Shown here: positions 43,501-55,600 of the stretch, piece after piece | Numbering within the stretch: the first letter of the stretch is position 1 | How the letters are laid out: the number at the start of each line of letters is the position of its first letter | Origin: Heterocephalus glaber | Taxonomy: Eukaryota > Chordata > Mammalia > Rodentia > Bathyergidae | DNA length: 64,000 bases | NCBI RefSeq assembly: GCF_000247695.1 | Contig: NW_004624743.1 | Span: 1,647,579 to 1,711,578, forward strand | Direction: 5' to 3' | Program-made: the position numbers and the translations under genes | The notes under the pieces: model-generated | Database searches by the model: none | Told to the model about the DNA's origin: nothing | What the model saw: only the letters and a program-made list of their open reading frames with translations

Positions 43501-45070
43501 CTCCGTCCCCAAGGGAACCACAGGTCCACCCTCTTACCCCTGCTCCTTCCTGCCCCTCCCCTTCCCTGTCCCCTCCAGCAACTCTCCCAGCTCCCTTGCT
43601 TTGCACCCTTCATTCCCGCCCAGCCTCCTGCCAGCTGGCCCCGCCCCGCCCCTCCACTGCACCTCTTGCTCAGTCTCTTTCCTGGAATGGAGCCTTGTCC
43701 TGGCCCTTAGTTCTGGGCCCACTGCTTTGCCCAGAACTGGTTCCTCGACACTCTCTAGGCACAGAGTGGCTGCCCACTCCCAGACTTCAGACATCCCACC
43801 TCATCTCTCGCCCAAGACACAGTGTGATATCAGGTCATGGAGCTCAGGTCCTTTGCCACCCCACACATCTCTGTTAAAATGTAGATGCAATTTGGAAGAC
43901 TCGTATGTTAATATGCAGATTTTGTGACTCATAATCATGGTTTTACTGCCTTAGGTGCGTGTGCTCTTTATAGAAAGAACATCAATGTTTATTTCCACCC
44001 AGAGAAATAAGCTGTTCATTAAAAAAAGTCAAGAAACTCAGAGAAGCTATGAAGAGAAAATCGAGGTTGCTGCAGTCTTCTCTTGCTCAGCATCATGGTT
44101 GATAGTTAAGGGTTGAGTACGCACTGAGTGGCCCTCGGAGGTGACAGGAGCGTGTGTAGGGCTTGGGGGTGCAGGTGACACAAAACTGCTCGGAGAAACA
44201 TTGCCGCCCAGGGACTTCAGAAGGCAGAGCCAAGGCGCTCGCGAGTCTTTCTTGGTCCTTTTTGGTTTGCTATTTAACTTCAACCAGAATCTACTTTTCT
44301 TGGGGGGCGGGGGAGGTCACTATTAGGTTGTAATCTAGAAATGATCAGAGGTAATCTCATTATTATGTAAAGTCTGTGCATTGCTTCTCATGTTGTACGG
44401 GAGATAGTTTTGCTCCTGGGGCACTGGATATGGATTGGATGTGGTTTATTTTCCATGTAGAGTCCACAGAATTTTTTTTCACACTTAATATAAATGCAAA
44501 TCAAAATAGCTGCCCTTGAAAGAGTAGTCCTTAACTAAATTGGACTGAGTTATATAATTTATTTATTTTTATAATACATGTGTATCATACATCCTGTCTT
44601 CAAAGTACAAAGCAGATTGATTAATATGCTGTTTACCCACTTTCAGCGATTCAGGAAGAATGAATCCTGTAAGCTTTTGCCTGTTGCTGGGTTACCACGT
44701 GCGGTTGTACGGTTGGCACAGTGGGTATGACGAGGAGCAGCAGATCAACCGGGGCCATATGAACAGGGACAGAGGCCCAAGGGCCTTGTTCTCTGAATTC
44801 AATTTGAATTCCTTTCAAATTTGTGTTCCAGTTGATGGATATGAATCCATCGAGTCTAAAGTGTTCTGCAGGAATATTAGAGACCATCGCACCCTTGACA
44901 TAGAATGCACTGTTTATTCTGCCCTGAGTGGCGATTTCTGGGCTCTGACTGTGCACGGAATCCAACCTTGGTATCTTGGGAAACGGGGCCCTTCTGTTTA
45001 TCACCCAGGGTACAGCCCTTGCTCGGCAGGATTTTAACTGCTATGTATTCTTCACTCTTGCAACCTCCAG

Positions 45071-45231
45071 GTTCTCTTATTCAAGTACCTTCCGTTGAGA
45101 GAGGGAAACTTAGTAAAGTTCGCCTGGGTTCACTGTCTTTGAAAAAGGAAGGAGAGAGGCAGTGCTTCCTGTTTACAAAACACTTTTTAATTTGTACAAG
45201 AAGCTCAGGAGGAAAGCTCCATCTGCTGAAG
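45071..45231 (+). CDS. RASGRF2: RASGRF2 coding exon (probably exon 10): second PH domain, first half
   Basis: A 161-nt exon with acceptor TGCAACCTCCAG and donor GTACGG, ending in phase 0. It encodes [40 protein letters not shown] and [21 protein letters not shown] to [13 protein letters not shown] is the beta-strand series opening a PH domain, the one that follows the DH domain in Dbl proteins and assists exchange and membrane binding. VERGKLSK distinguishes RASGRF2 from the paralogue. Confidence 0.96.
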
Positions 45232-46126
45232 GTACGGGTCTTGCTGGCCATCCCGCAACTGTCCCCGCACGTAGGAGGGAATGAGGGCCATTCCACTGTG
45301 ACTTTCCCACACTGCTGCTGTCCTAGACTAGGCTGTCACGACTGCTTAGAGGGAGAGGCAAGGCATAGTGAGCAGCCCATTCACGTTAGTTTTATTGGCA
45401 TCGGGACTCTAATAGAAATTTATTTTAATGATGCATTATTATAAGGTAGTGTAATTAAAATCATAACGTGGACACAATTATTACTAGTTGACAGCTGCTG
45501 AGCTACAGAATCTTGGCAAATCATTGAGTGCACTGATGCAAAATTTGCCAACTGCTGTTTTATCTAGGGCCCTATAGCTTGCTGTCTGTTTTGTTAATAA
45601 AGTTTTATTGGAATGACTGCCCTCATTTGTTTACGGATTATTGCCTGTGTCTGCTTTTGTGGCAAAATGACAGATTTAACTATCGAAATGATATGGCTTG
45701 CAAAGCCTGAAGTATTTACCCTCTGGGCCATTTACAGGAAACACTGGGCTGTCCATTCCTGTTGTTATGATTGCTTAAAAATACAAAGCTGTGGTGATGT
45801 TTTCCACTGTCTAAACCACTTCCTGGTTGGCAGGTCCAGCCCTAGAGGTCACTATGGTGCCATCTGATCTCTCATGAGTGGAGCCACCAAATTTTATAGA
45901 CATAGAGAGCAGGAGTGGAGTGGAGGAGAAAGTTTAATTGATATTGAATGAATTCAGTTTACTTGGCACATCCAAATTTCACTGTGGACTCTGAGAAGTT
46001 ATTTGTGGTGTAGATTTACATGCTTTTATTTGTGACCTCTGAGATACAGTATAGGTTTTGAAAATCAGAGATTCCCAACACCGCCCCAGCCTTCAGCCTC
46101 TTACCGATGAATTGCTTTGTTTCCAG
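45232..46126 (+). other. Intron between exons 10 and 11 (0.9 kb)
   Basis: Contains one hAT-type relic (45530-45760). The rest is unremarkable; the acceptor tract is short (TTTGTTTCCAG). Confidence 0.8.
45530..45760 (+). mobile_element. hAT/Charlie-type DNA transposon relic
   Basis: AATAAAGTTTTATTGGAATG, 'catttgtttacggattattg', 'tggcttgcaaagcctgaag' and 'tatttaccctctgggcc' follow in order a well-known non-autonomous hAT-Charlie family of mammals. Terminal repeats are eroded. Confidence 0.65.
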
Positions 46127-46193
46127 ACAGGTGGGGTTCTCTCGCTCATAGAGTGCACGCTGATCGAGGAGCAGGACGCCAGTGATGATGAAT
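46127..46193 (+). CDS. RASGRF2: RASGRF2 coding exon (probably exon 11): second PH domain, middle
   Basis: A 67-nt exon with acceptor GTTTCCAG and donor GTGAGC. It encodes TGGVLSLIECTLIEEQDASD and DE, then the first base of Ser. The family has LSLIDCTLIEEPD at this point, so Asp to Glu and Pro to Gln are local changes. The acidic DASDDES loop lies between PH strands. A second AG four bases in would shift the frame and is unlikely to be used. Confidence 0.94.
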
Positions 46194-46835
46194 GTGAGCC
46201 TCTTTCTGTCACCAGGTGTCAGGATGGGATGAAAAGTAAAGCTCGGTGGGTTTAGTCTTTGAGTTGAGAGGCGCTGCTGAGGACAGCAAGAGAGATGCTG
46301 AGCATCACCCCGGTCATTGGTCAGTGGGCCGTTTAGGCTGTGAGCTTTGTTAAACTGTCAGGGTGCTGAAAAGTCCACTGTGCTTGTCTCACAGTAGTGA
46401 CATTTTAGTGGCAGGGGGAGAAGAAAGAGGAGCTGAAAGAAGTGCTGGATTTGGGGTTGGGGATGTAGTTCAGTGTAGAATGGTTTGTCTTGCATGGAGG
46501 AAGCTCTGGGACCCATCCTCAGCACTGTAAATCAAAAGAGTTGAATTTTGTACATTCTGGAAATTAAAATAAACATGAAATAGACTGCATAACCTACTGC
46601 TTCACAAGACTCTGTTATCCACTGGTTGTCTGCAGTGAATGCAATCATTGTGTACTGTGAGCATCTACTAATAAAATTTAAAAAGCAATGAGCCCTTCTC
46701 ATTCCTAAGTAGCAGTGTCACTGCTGGCGTGAGGTTCTGGACTGGCGTGGGGTGGACAGCACCAGTGGAGCTGTGGGAGTGGCCGTGGCTCATGCTGGGC
46801 CCTGTATCTAACTGCTGGGTTTCGGTGCCTTGCAG
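46194..46835 (+). other. Intron between exons 11 and 12 (0.6 kb)
   Basis: Contains one diverged ID-like SINE (46453-46530). Otherwise nothing recognised. Confidence 0.8.
46453..46530 (+). mobile_element. ID-like SINE, diverged
   Basis: GGGGTTGGGGATGTAGTTCA with 'ctctgggacccatcctcag' keeps the A-box region and a decayed B box. Confidence 0.65.
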
Positions 46836-46972
46836 CCAGGGGCTCTGCGCAGATGTTCGGGCACCTGGACTTCAAGATCGTGGTGGAGCCCCCCCACGCT
46901 GCTCCATTCACCGTGGTCCTGCTGGCCCCTTCGCGCCAGGAGAAGGCGGCCTGGATGAGCGACATCAGCCAG
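46836..46972 (+). CDS. RASGRF2: RASGRF2 coding exon (probably exon 12): second PH domain, end
   Basis: A 137-nt exon with acceptor GCCTTGCAG and donor GTAAGC. It completes Ser, then encodes [20 protein letters not shown] and [19 protein letters not shown], ending MSDISQ in phase 0. [20 protein letters not shown] is the last strand and the C-terminal helix of PH2, with the conserved PH Trp. From memory of the family, AQM in place of GQV and HAAP in place of DAAA are divergent. Confidence 0.95.
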
Positions 46973-47059
46973 GTAAGCAGGGGCCCTGGCCATCATGTTT
47001 TTTAAAATTTCACAACATACACATCTGGTGAGAATTCTTAGAGATATTTTATTTTAATT

Positions 47060-47430
47060 TAAAATTTATATATTTGAGTAAATAAAATGTGGGATATGCA
47101 CAGTGCAGAACTAGTTAGCCACGAAGAAGGAGAAATTTGAGTCGTTGGTAGGGAGATGGATCTTGAGACCATTATGCTGAATGGAGTAGACGAGACACAG
47201 AAAGATAAATATCACATGGCTTCTCTCATATGAGGAAGCCCAAATGTAAGTGATTTAAAGAGCAAAATAAAAGAGAGATGGTAGGAAACATGGAGGTGGA
47301 CTTCAGGGGTGAGAAGGGGCCTTGGGGAAGGGAAGTAAAAGCGATCAAGATGCAGTATGTCTGTGTACCAGTGCCCAAGATGGGCAGGATTGTTCCGTGT
47401 AGGACGTACACCGACAATAAACATTCACAC
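47060..47430 (+). mobile_element. L1 3' end fragment
   Basis: 'gatcttgagaccattatgc', 'acacagaaagataaatatc' and 'tctctcatatgaggaagcc' match the sense-strand ORF2 end and 3' UTR of L1, followed by a purine-rich 3' UTR. 5'-truncated. Confidence 0.8.
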
Positions 47431-48007
47431 CTGCTCACCACGGTCACTGCCCTTCCACCGTTCGTCTCCACAGCTGCCCCTGTCCTCACTGCTGTGTTTT
47501 CTTAGGGTTAACTTTTACCTGAAATGTAGTGATTGCATTTTAGGTCCTGGGCATTTTGTGCTCACTGCAACTATCACAACTGTGTTGGACAGGATTGAAA
47601 TTGTCCTGTTGCTGATAAGTTCTTGAATGACTCCATTAGATTTTTTGGTTATTTGTTTCTCAAGTAGGAAAATGATGAGTGATTAAAAAAAAAAAACCAA
47701 AATAAACAAAAAAGCAGTGAGCCAGGGCTGCAGTGAGAGATCACACGCTAAGGAATGAGAAGAGGTGCTGTCTGTCGTATAAAATCTGAAGCCCAGCTCC
47801 TGTGTTTTATGAAGAAAGATTAGGGGTCAGAACTGCTTACCTTTCCTGGCTCAGGAGTGCTGCATTTCCTCACACACTGCTACTGCTTGGCAATGTTCCA
47901 TGACTGGACGTGAGCTTCCTGAACTCAAATGCTGCATGAATTTTACTCCATTTCCTAATACAGTGGGCAAAGTGAGTCTGTGTGAGGGAAATTTTAACGT
48001 GAGGCTT

Positions 48008-48140
48008 CAGGTGCATGCCGCGGCTCACTCCTATAGTCACAGCTGCTCTGGAGGCTGAAGCAGGAGGATCCCTTGAGCCTAGGAGTTTGCTGCCAGCCTG
48101 GGCAACAGAGTCCCTGTTTCAAAAACTAAAAGTAAATCTC
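48008..48140 (+). mobile_element. B1-type (7SL-derived) SINE
   Basis: GGTGCATGCCGCGGCTCACT, GGAGGCTGAAGCAGGAGGAT, 'ccagcctgggcaacagag' and a short A-rich tail. A monomeric 7SL-derived SINE, slightly different from the local B1 consensus. Confidence 0.8.
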
Positions 48141-48154
48141 AAGTTAGCAACTGT

Positions 48155-48590
48155 CATTAGTTACTTTCTTCTTGCTGGGACAAAATACCGAACACCCACC
48201 ACTTGAAGAGAAGTTGATTTTGGCTCATGGTGTTAGTCCATTGTTGTCTGGCTCCAACGCAGGGAAGCATGGTAGAAGGGATTGGTGGAGGAGGTGGCTC
48301 ACATCGTGGTGGCCGGGAAGAGAGAGCGAAGGGAGGAGCCGGCGGGGGGCGGGGAGATGAACCCTTCCAGGCCACACCCCGGTGACCTCCAGGAGGGCCC
48401 CACCTCTTAGCAGCTCCCCACTCAGCTTCTCAGACAGATGAATCCACTGATGAATGTAGCTCGCTCATGGTCCAGTCACCTTCCAGAAGCCCCGCCTCTG
48501 AGCACAGGAGAGTTTGGGGAGACATCCTAGATCTAAACCTTAATAACATCTCCCAGAGTTGTCACCTCAAGACATTTGGGACAACTGCAA
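48155..48590 (-). mobile_element. MaLR-type LTR (antisense), the best-preserved copy
   Basis: Begins CATTAGTTACTTTCTTCTTG then GGGACAAAATACCGAACACC. The ordered blocks 'aagttgattttggctcatgg', 'cacatcgtggtggccggg', 'ccttccaggccacacccc', 'agggccccacctcttagc' and a 'gacatcctagatctaaacc' end follow. This is the fullest form of the repeat also seen at 2484, 19254 and 60395. Confidence 0.7.
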
Positions 48591-48794
48591 AAGGTAAACA
48601 TTGTGGATTTTCTTGCCTTTTTTTCTTTTTTCAGAAGACCTCATAGGAGCGAGCCTTAGGTGGACATATGTACTGTACCATAGTTCTTCCTAATAGTTTT
48701 CTTTTTTTGAGAGAGAGATTGAAAAGTGAGGGGAAAATGGAGCATGAATGGCCATAATAATCATTTTTATTTGTTACGGGAGTTTTTCAGGCTT

Positions 48795-48975
48795 AATCTC
48801 ATTTAACCTTTGCATAATATTCTGAAGGCAGAGAGAAGTACTGCTAGTCCCGTTGCACAAGAGAGAACCCAAGGTCTTGAAAGTGAGGGATTTGCTAAAA
48901 GTTACACAGCTGCTCTAAATCAGGACTGCCATCTATTCCAGGTCTTCCTTTTAGTTCCGTGTAAGAGTGCCATAT
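48795..48975 (-). mobile_element. MIR SINE (antisense)
   Basis: 'aatctcatttaacctttgc', 'aagtgagggatttgctaaa', 'gttacacagctgctctaaat' and 'caggactgccatctattcc' reproduce the reversed MIR order. Confidence 0.65.
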
Positions 48976-49804
48976 GCAGAATTTTCACTTATGTAACCTG
49001 AGGACTGCTTTGATGGTGAATAAATAGCTGGCTGAAAAAGGAATGAAACATGGGCTCTTTCATCAGTCCTTGTGCATACTTGCATCCTCACGGTGACTCA
49101 TTAATAATATTTCCTGTAGCTCTGTGCTCTGTCGGCTGAGATCTCATGAGTCTCTCGTTCATAAAGCTTCTCTTGCCTTAGGAAGCTCTGGACGCTGCGT
49201 TGATTCTCTGAACGTCTATTAAAACTTTGCTGCTTGCTGTTGGGCTTGTGCAGGTGCAGGGCTGGGTGCTGCTCCCGAGATGAGCTGGCTTGCAGGGCAG
49301 GAGAGAGGAGGCAGGTCTGTGCAGCAAAGTCTGTAGGTGCTGTGAAGCCAAGATGCGCAGGAAGAGCAGGAAGAGGAGGAGTAGGCAAAGGTGTCTGTCC
49401 AGCTCCCTCTCCTTCCTGCTTAGGGTTTTGCTGGGGCTTCTGAGGTTGAGTTGAAAGCAGCCCCGTGAGCTTCGCCAGGCTGCCTGAGGGGCATGGTTGA
49501 GAGAAAGACCCTCGGAGTCAGAGTGCACGAGTGACTCCATTCCGGTCTTTGAAAGAGAAGAGCCTCAAGTGTTGCCTGCCACAAGCATCCCCTTTGCTTA
49601 GATTACAGTTTGGAAAGTGTTCACCTTCCTCTTTATTTCCTGAGTTGCTGTGGCCAGTGTGGTGCATAGCCAGAAATTATGCTAGATTTCATCTGCAGTG
49701 GAAGGAAGCTCACAGGAAGTTATGTCTCTCAGAGTGGCAGTGAGACCTTCACATGAAGGTACCATCTCAGCAGTCTTCCCACCGTGTGGCTTTGGACTCT
49801 GTGG

Positions 49805-50660
49805 TTTCATTCATTCAGCAGACGTATTTATGTGAGTACATTGTGCCAGGCACTGTTCTAGGGACCTGTGACACATCCTGAGCAAAAGAGCCACCAGCAA
49901 TGAATTCCCAGACCTTCTGCCACTTAAATTCGAAGGTGGGGAAGGCCTAACATGTACAGAAAGTGTAGTAAACAAGTGCATGTTGTTGATGTCAGAAGGC
50001 ACCAGGGCAGGGAAGGGCTGGGCTGCTGGGTCAGCGAGACCTAGTAGAGGTTCAATATGGTGTCCGTGCCACTCTGGAGACTTTTAAACAAAGACCCCAT
50101 GTGGTGATGGGAACCCCATGTGCACCTGTGAAGAGAGGAAAGTCTTTCCAAAATAAGAAAGTAGCAATGATAAAGATCCTAGAGCAAGAGAAAGCTGCAT
50201 AGTTGGAGGAATTCCGTGGAATCCAGTGTGGCTGAATTGGAGTATGGGAGGGAGAATAGAAGTAACTGAGGTAATTGTGCAGATTGGAGACTCGTTCATC
50301 CACACCAGTGGCAGGGCTTTTCTCTCGTACTGAGTCAGCTTTCGCAGGCAGCTGTTAAGGTTGGAGTGAAAGAATCCATACTGGAGCCTAGGCTTGGACG
50401 TGACCCTTTTGCTGCCATGGTGGGGCGGGGGCACAGGAGCTGGACACTTGGATGGTCCCCCAGGCGACATGTGAGGGCCACCGACTGGTGTGGCGGCAGT
50501 GGGGCCGAGAAGGCTCCTGGGTCTGGGTTCAGGTTGAAGGATGAGTGAGCAGGGCTTTATTATGAACAGGGTCCAGGCTGGGAGAGGAGGAGTCAAGGGC
50601 AACACCAGGGTCTTCAGCCTGAACCACTGCAGGAATGGGGCAGTCTGCTGGGGACAGAGA
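49805..50660 (+). mobile_element. L2-type LINE 3' region
   Basis: TCATTCATTCAGCAGACGTA, then TGTGCCAGGCACTGTTCTAG and 'cctgagcaaaagagccacc', is the classical L2 3' end. The following several hundred bases ('ggaatccagtgtggctg', 'ggtccaggctgggagag', 'gtcaagggcaacaccag') carry further L2-like blocks. The limit of the repeat is uncertain. Confidence 0.6.
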
Positions 50661-51095
50661 CTGGGAGATCTGGCTACCCAGTTTGTGGAGAGGTTGCTTA
50701 TACATTCCCGAAATTGTCAGTCTCTCAAGTGTGTCCCTAGATGTACTTATCGTTAATGGGATGAGCCACCTGAGTGCCTGTGAGTGTAGTGTTTAATATT
50801 TTATCTGGCAGACAGAAAATATGGACGCAGAAATGAAGTGGAAACATCCTGGCACCCACCACACTAAGCCATTTCCCGAAGAACTTCCCGCAGGTGACAC
50901 GCATGAGTTCTGTACCCGCACTGCGATGTCACTCCAGCCTGCGGTTACTGGGCACTGCAGGCCACTGCCACATGCACAGTTACAGAACCGCTGCCCTGAA
51001 GAGCAAGCTCTCTCCACTTCCGATCTCCCACCGGCGTGTCACGCAGAGATGACTTGACAGTTTGGCTCTTGGAGTGTGCACACAATGCTTTTAAA

Positions 51096-51229
51096 CCTCA
51101 TTTTCAGGGCCGGGGATTTAGCTCAGTGGTTCCACCGCCTGCCTTGCAAGCTAAGGACCTGAGTTCGATCCCTGGTACCAAAAACAACAACAACAACAAC
51201 AAAAAAAAACCCCAAAACCCCTCATTTTC
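51096..51229 (+). mobile_element. ID SINE with 10-bp target-site duplication
   Basis: The body at about 51106-51180 starts GGGCCGGGGATTTAGCTCAG, keeps GAGTTCGATCCCTGGTACCA, and has an (AAC)n tail. CCTCATTTTC is repeated at 51096-51105 and 51220-51229. It has the best-preserved A and B boxes of the set. Confidence 0.95.
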
Positions 51230-52929
51230 TTCTCTCTATATAGTTCCACACATTTTTCATTTTGATTGCTTCTAATAAATTGCCTATGCATGTGTATGCA
51301 TGTATGTGTACATACATATACACGTGACTCTATTACCATTTTATAGCTTTTTCAGAGTCATTGAGCATTGAGCATATAGCTGCTTGCAAGTGTGCGGATT
51401 AATACAAAATGTGCTAAACATCGAAATGTGGGCAGGGGTTTCATGTACTCTGCAGTGAGTGTACTGCTGGCCTCGAGGGGACAGTCACCTGCATGATTTC
51501 GTGACCCATGACTTGCCCAAATGCCACAGGAGAAATAGAACCCATCACTTCACTGCATTGTCCATGAGGTTTCTGGGTGACTTTCTCCTAAGTCCTGCCA
51601 AACCTGATTTACATCATAGTCACTGCATTTTCCTGGTAAATGGAAAAATGGTTTTGCAGTCTTCTAGTGGTTTTAATTTACATTTCTGTCCTTATCAATG
51701 AAATTAATATTTCCCACTATTTCTGTTTTATGTCTGTTTACATCAGATGCACATTAAGTCATTGGAATGATTCATATAGACTAAGAAAATGAACATTCTC
51801 TTTCAATTCCAATTGTGAATATGTGCTCCATTATTTTATCTTTTTAAGTATTTTGTCAATCTTTATTTTTCTAAACCTTGAATTTTCTGTGGCTTGATTT
51901 GAAGCCCCCTTTGAAGCTGTTGTTCCATGTTATACTGATCACTTAAGAGAATAAAGCGCTTCCCGAGTATCAGTATGATCCTGGCTTCATATAAGGAACT
52001 CTACAAAATTAAGACTCTTGGTTTTGCCAGGTCTTTGTCTCTGGAGCTGTAATTTTAAGTGGGAACAATTGCTTGAATGATTAATTACACCTTTAGTTGT
52101 CCCAGTAAGGCCATAATTAACTGTTGGAGCCTCCAGCAAAGTATGCAAGGAGCTAATGGTCTCAACCAATAATTCTTCCCCTTTTTGTCTATTTATAGGG
52201 AAAGATCTAAGGCTGAACATTTGACCATTCCTTTCAATATAGTGCATTCATTTGTGCTTGTCTCACTTGTCATACCTGGATTTTGCCATAATTATGAGTA
52301 TGAACTAAAATGCAAAATTAAAATTCACCTGTGAACTTCTTGGTTGGGGCAGAAATTCTGTATTTTGTGCCAAGCTTAGACCTGTGTAGACAAGTTTGTA
52401 GACACTGGACATGCTTTCTCCCTTAAAATAGCTTCTCTGAAATCAATGGGAATTTTCTACGATAGCCTAAAACAGTGAATTGAAAGGAAAATGGAATCTA
52501 ACCTTGCTTCCTACTACTTAGCAGTATTGAGAAGATAAAAGAAATATGGTGGCGTGGTGGATGGCAGACTTTTGCTTAAGTACTGCAGTGAGTGGGACCT
52601 CAGAAGCCCAATCTGGAAGTGGCTCTGAGCAGCATCCCGGCCAGCTGCATCGATGCATCTTGGGTGTTTGTGAGCGTTACACATGCTCAGCCTGCCCTCG
52701 TCCCTCAGACTTGAACTGGGCTGTCTCTGACCTGGGTGTCTCCTCTTCTCAGCCTCTGCATTTCAGGGTCACTATAATTTACATAAATTCAACACGACAT
52801 TGAAGATCCCTGATGGCCCGCTCACTTCCAGATATTCTCTTAACTGAGTGAACTCTATTCATCTTCCCAGGACTCTACTGCCTCTGCCAGGAACCAGATC
52901 CATGCATGAATAATCACGCACACCGGCAG

Positions 52930-53275
52930 CGCTCAGGGTCTAGAAGGGGGTTCCAGGACCCCCAGGACTCCCAAGTCTGAGGGTGCTCAGCCCTTACAGA
53001 AAGGGTGTAGCGTTTGCACAGAACCTCCATGCAGCCTCCTGCACTCTTTAAGTCATCTCTAGATCATGTGTAATATCTAATGTCATGTAAATGCTTGTAA
53101 GTAGCTGTACTTGATTGCTTAGGGGATGATGACAAGAAAAAAAAATGTGTGCATGCTTTATAAGATGGAAATCCGCCCCCCCCGACAAATACTTTTCATC
53201 CACAGTTAATTGCATCCATGGATACCAAACAGGGGGACATAAAGGACACACTTCCGCCATCAGCACATTCACATG
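52930..53275 (+). mobile_element. Tigger/MER2-like DNA transposon fragment
   Basis: GGGGTTCCAGGACCCCCAGG, 'aagtcatctctagatcatg', 'gtaatatctaatgtcatg' and 'ggggatgatgacaagaaa' then 'gttaattgcatccatgg' follow in order a Tigger-type non-autonomous family. No transposase is encoded. Confidence 0.7.
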
Positions 53276-55079
53276 TGTACTTCCGCAGGCAAAGTCTGCT
53301 GTAGCTTAAACTTCTAGAGTGGCACCCTTTGTTCAGTGCACATGGAACTGAGAGAAAGGCAGAGCATGGCGCTGGAATGGAATTGTAGACCCAGTGGCAC
53401 AGAGCCTGTCCCGGGAGGCGAGCACATTTTGAAAACCACTCTACTATAATGTGATCGATCCAGCCCTTGATTCACCTATTCCATGGGTGAATTAGTGATT
53501 GTGTTATCAAAGACCTTTTTGTATAACTACAGTGACTTGTCATTGCATGGTATTTTGAGCTTTGGTTCAGATTGCCCATGTATTTTGTTCTCCTGAACCT
53601 TAAGTGTGAGTGAAAATTTCCTTTTCCTTTTATTCCTGTTGAAAATCATTTCAATGCCTCACACAATGGGTCAGAAATATTCAGGACTGAGACCCTGACC
53701 CAAGATACAAGATGTGCAGAAGTGGTCACATACATCTGGGGTTTTTTTTCCCAGATGTAAAACGTTTATCTCAAGTTGCAGTTGTGACAGTGTAGAGGAC
53801 TGAGCTGGTTTAGGTCTGCTCCAGCTACAAAAATGGGAACATTTAACCCACAGATTCAGTAAAATAGAAACAATTTGCAGGTAGAAAGGGAAATCTTTAG
53901 TCAGCAGAAAGAACAAGAGAATTTGAAGTCCTATCAGAAAGCTTGTAAGCCAAACACTTAGAGACTTGGAGATGCTTTCAGATTGGAAATTGGCCCCAAG
54001 CCCAGGAACATTAGCATTTAAAGGGAGGGAGAGAGAGCCTTGTTCATCAGTGCGGTTGAGGTCCCCACTTGAAGCCTGGGGATGGAAAGAACTTAAAAGA
54101 TTCTGCTCTCGGCTCCAGGGAAGAAATAAGGGCATTTGTCTTTGTCATGAGCTCTGAGTTCTTAAAAATATCCTTTGAGAAATGAATGTGTCTGGCATAT
54201 GAATTTTAAATTCAGATTTATAATGTTCACATGGTGTAAAAATCTCAAACTGAGAAATTCTTACAAAAAGAACTTTTGACTATTGAAAGAAATGTCAAGA
54301 AAGTTATAGATGCAAACACAAATCCATTCCATTAGCAACACTTCTACAAACCAGGGCTTGTGACGTGAGCCGAAATCAAAAGTTGCCAGTCTTGTGGGAA
54401 ATATTTATCATGAACCAGAGTCGGGAGACCCAGGGAGCAGATGACAGATTAGGATTGGGAGAACTTGAGGAAACAGAGTAAAAGTTGGAAAGGACTGTAA
54501 AATAGGAATGTTTGAAATGCAACAGAACCAGGACAGAAAGGGACCTAAGCATGGAGATGACAGCAGAAGGAAGGACTTGGTCACGTGTGCAAAGGACCTG
54601 GCTGGTCAGTGAGCCAAAGAGACACCTAAAAATGAAACCACAGATACGGAACTAGCACTCCGTGGACATTCACGAAGGACAGTGGGTCATTTGAAGCTGG
54701 TGCGAAGATGGAGAGCTAATTAGCGGGCTTATAAGGAAAGTGCGCAGAGTACAGCAGAGAGGGGTGCAGAGAAGGGCCGTGTGAGAGAGTCAGAGAGCAG
54801 AGCTGCAAGGCCGACGATTCGCGAGAACAGAGAAGAGGCAGTCTTCAAAGCGAAAAGTGGTAGGGATTTTCAAAATAGATAAAGATATGAGCCTTTGTAT
54901 TCAGGAAACATACTGAACTCCAAGCTGCGTATGTGCAAAACCCCATCTAGATATCTAGGTAAGATACGGAAGACCAAACATACAAAGACATATCTAAAAA
55001 GATAGACAGGTTACTGATGGAAAAATTAAAAGATGGAAAAGTGCGATTTTTTTCACCGATAGAATATATAATAGACTGT

Positions 55080-55600
55080 GTGTCTTTACAGTAGCAGCAA
55101 AACGGAAACGGCTGAAATGAGCCCTTAAGTGCAAAGAGGCTGGCTGAATGGACTGCCCTGTGTTCAGACCACAGCGCATGCAGCATCGAAGATGAGCGAG
55201 TGCTGCAGATCACGTGAACAACCTCAGAGCAATGTTGGGTAGAAAAACAAAGTGGCCGTGTAAACCTTAAAAAGGCAAATAATATTGCATATTGCAATGG
55301 GCAAAACCACATGCATATATAATAAAATAAGTAAAAAAGGATAAGGGAGGATGAAAGAATACCATCAGCCTCCAGAAAGTGGTTACTTCTGGGTTGGAAG
55401 AAGCCTAGTGGAAAGGAGGAAGAAGAGGACTTCAGCTGCGCTGGCGGTGATTTATTACCTTAAAAGAAGAGAAAGCTCCAGGAGCAAACAGGGCAAAATG
55501 CTACTATTGCTTGCATCTAGGTAGCTGGGATATAGAGGCCTCGTTCTTTTCTGTATGTATGAAGAATTTTATAACTAAAAATAAAAACATCAAGATGAAA
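55080..55600 (+). mobile_element. Old L1 (L1M-type) 3' region
   Basis: 'aatattgcatattgcaatgg', 'agaaagtggttacttctggg' and 'gaagaattttataactaaaa' fit, in order, the sense strand of an old L1 ORF2 end and 3' UTR. Diverged; the upstream limit is unclear. Confidence 0.5.

Larger units (their letters stand above)
39224..45070 (+). other. Intron between exons 9 and 10 (5.8 kb)
   Basis: Holds a (TG)n run, a MIR, an L1 3' end and a MIR-like piece. 39230-40650 is GC-rich to mixed and unrecognised. 40660-41430, 42000-42600, 42810-43400 and 43510-44650 show nothing I can name. 44650-45040 is open on both strands (125 and 117 codons) without a recognised domain. A T-run of about 18 lies at 43041. Confidence 0.78.

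Noticed and set aside
51106..51180. tRNA-like sequence with A and B boxes that could be called a tRNA gene.
   Set aside because: The A-rich tail and target-site duplication show it is an ID retroposon, and the cloverleaf pairing is not preserved.
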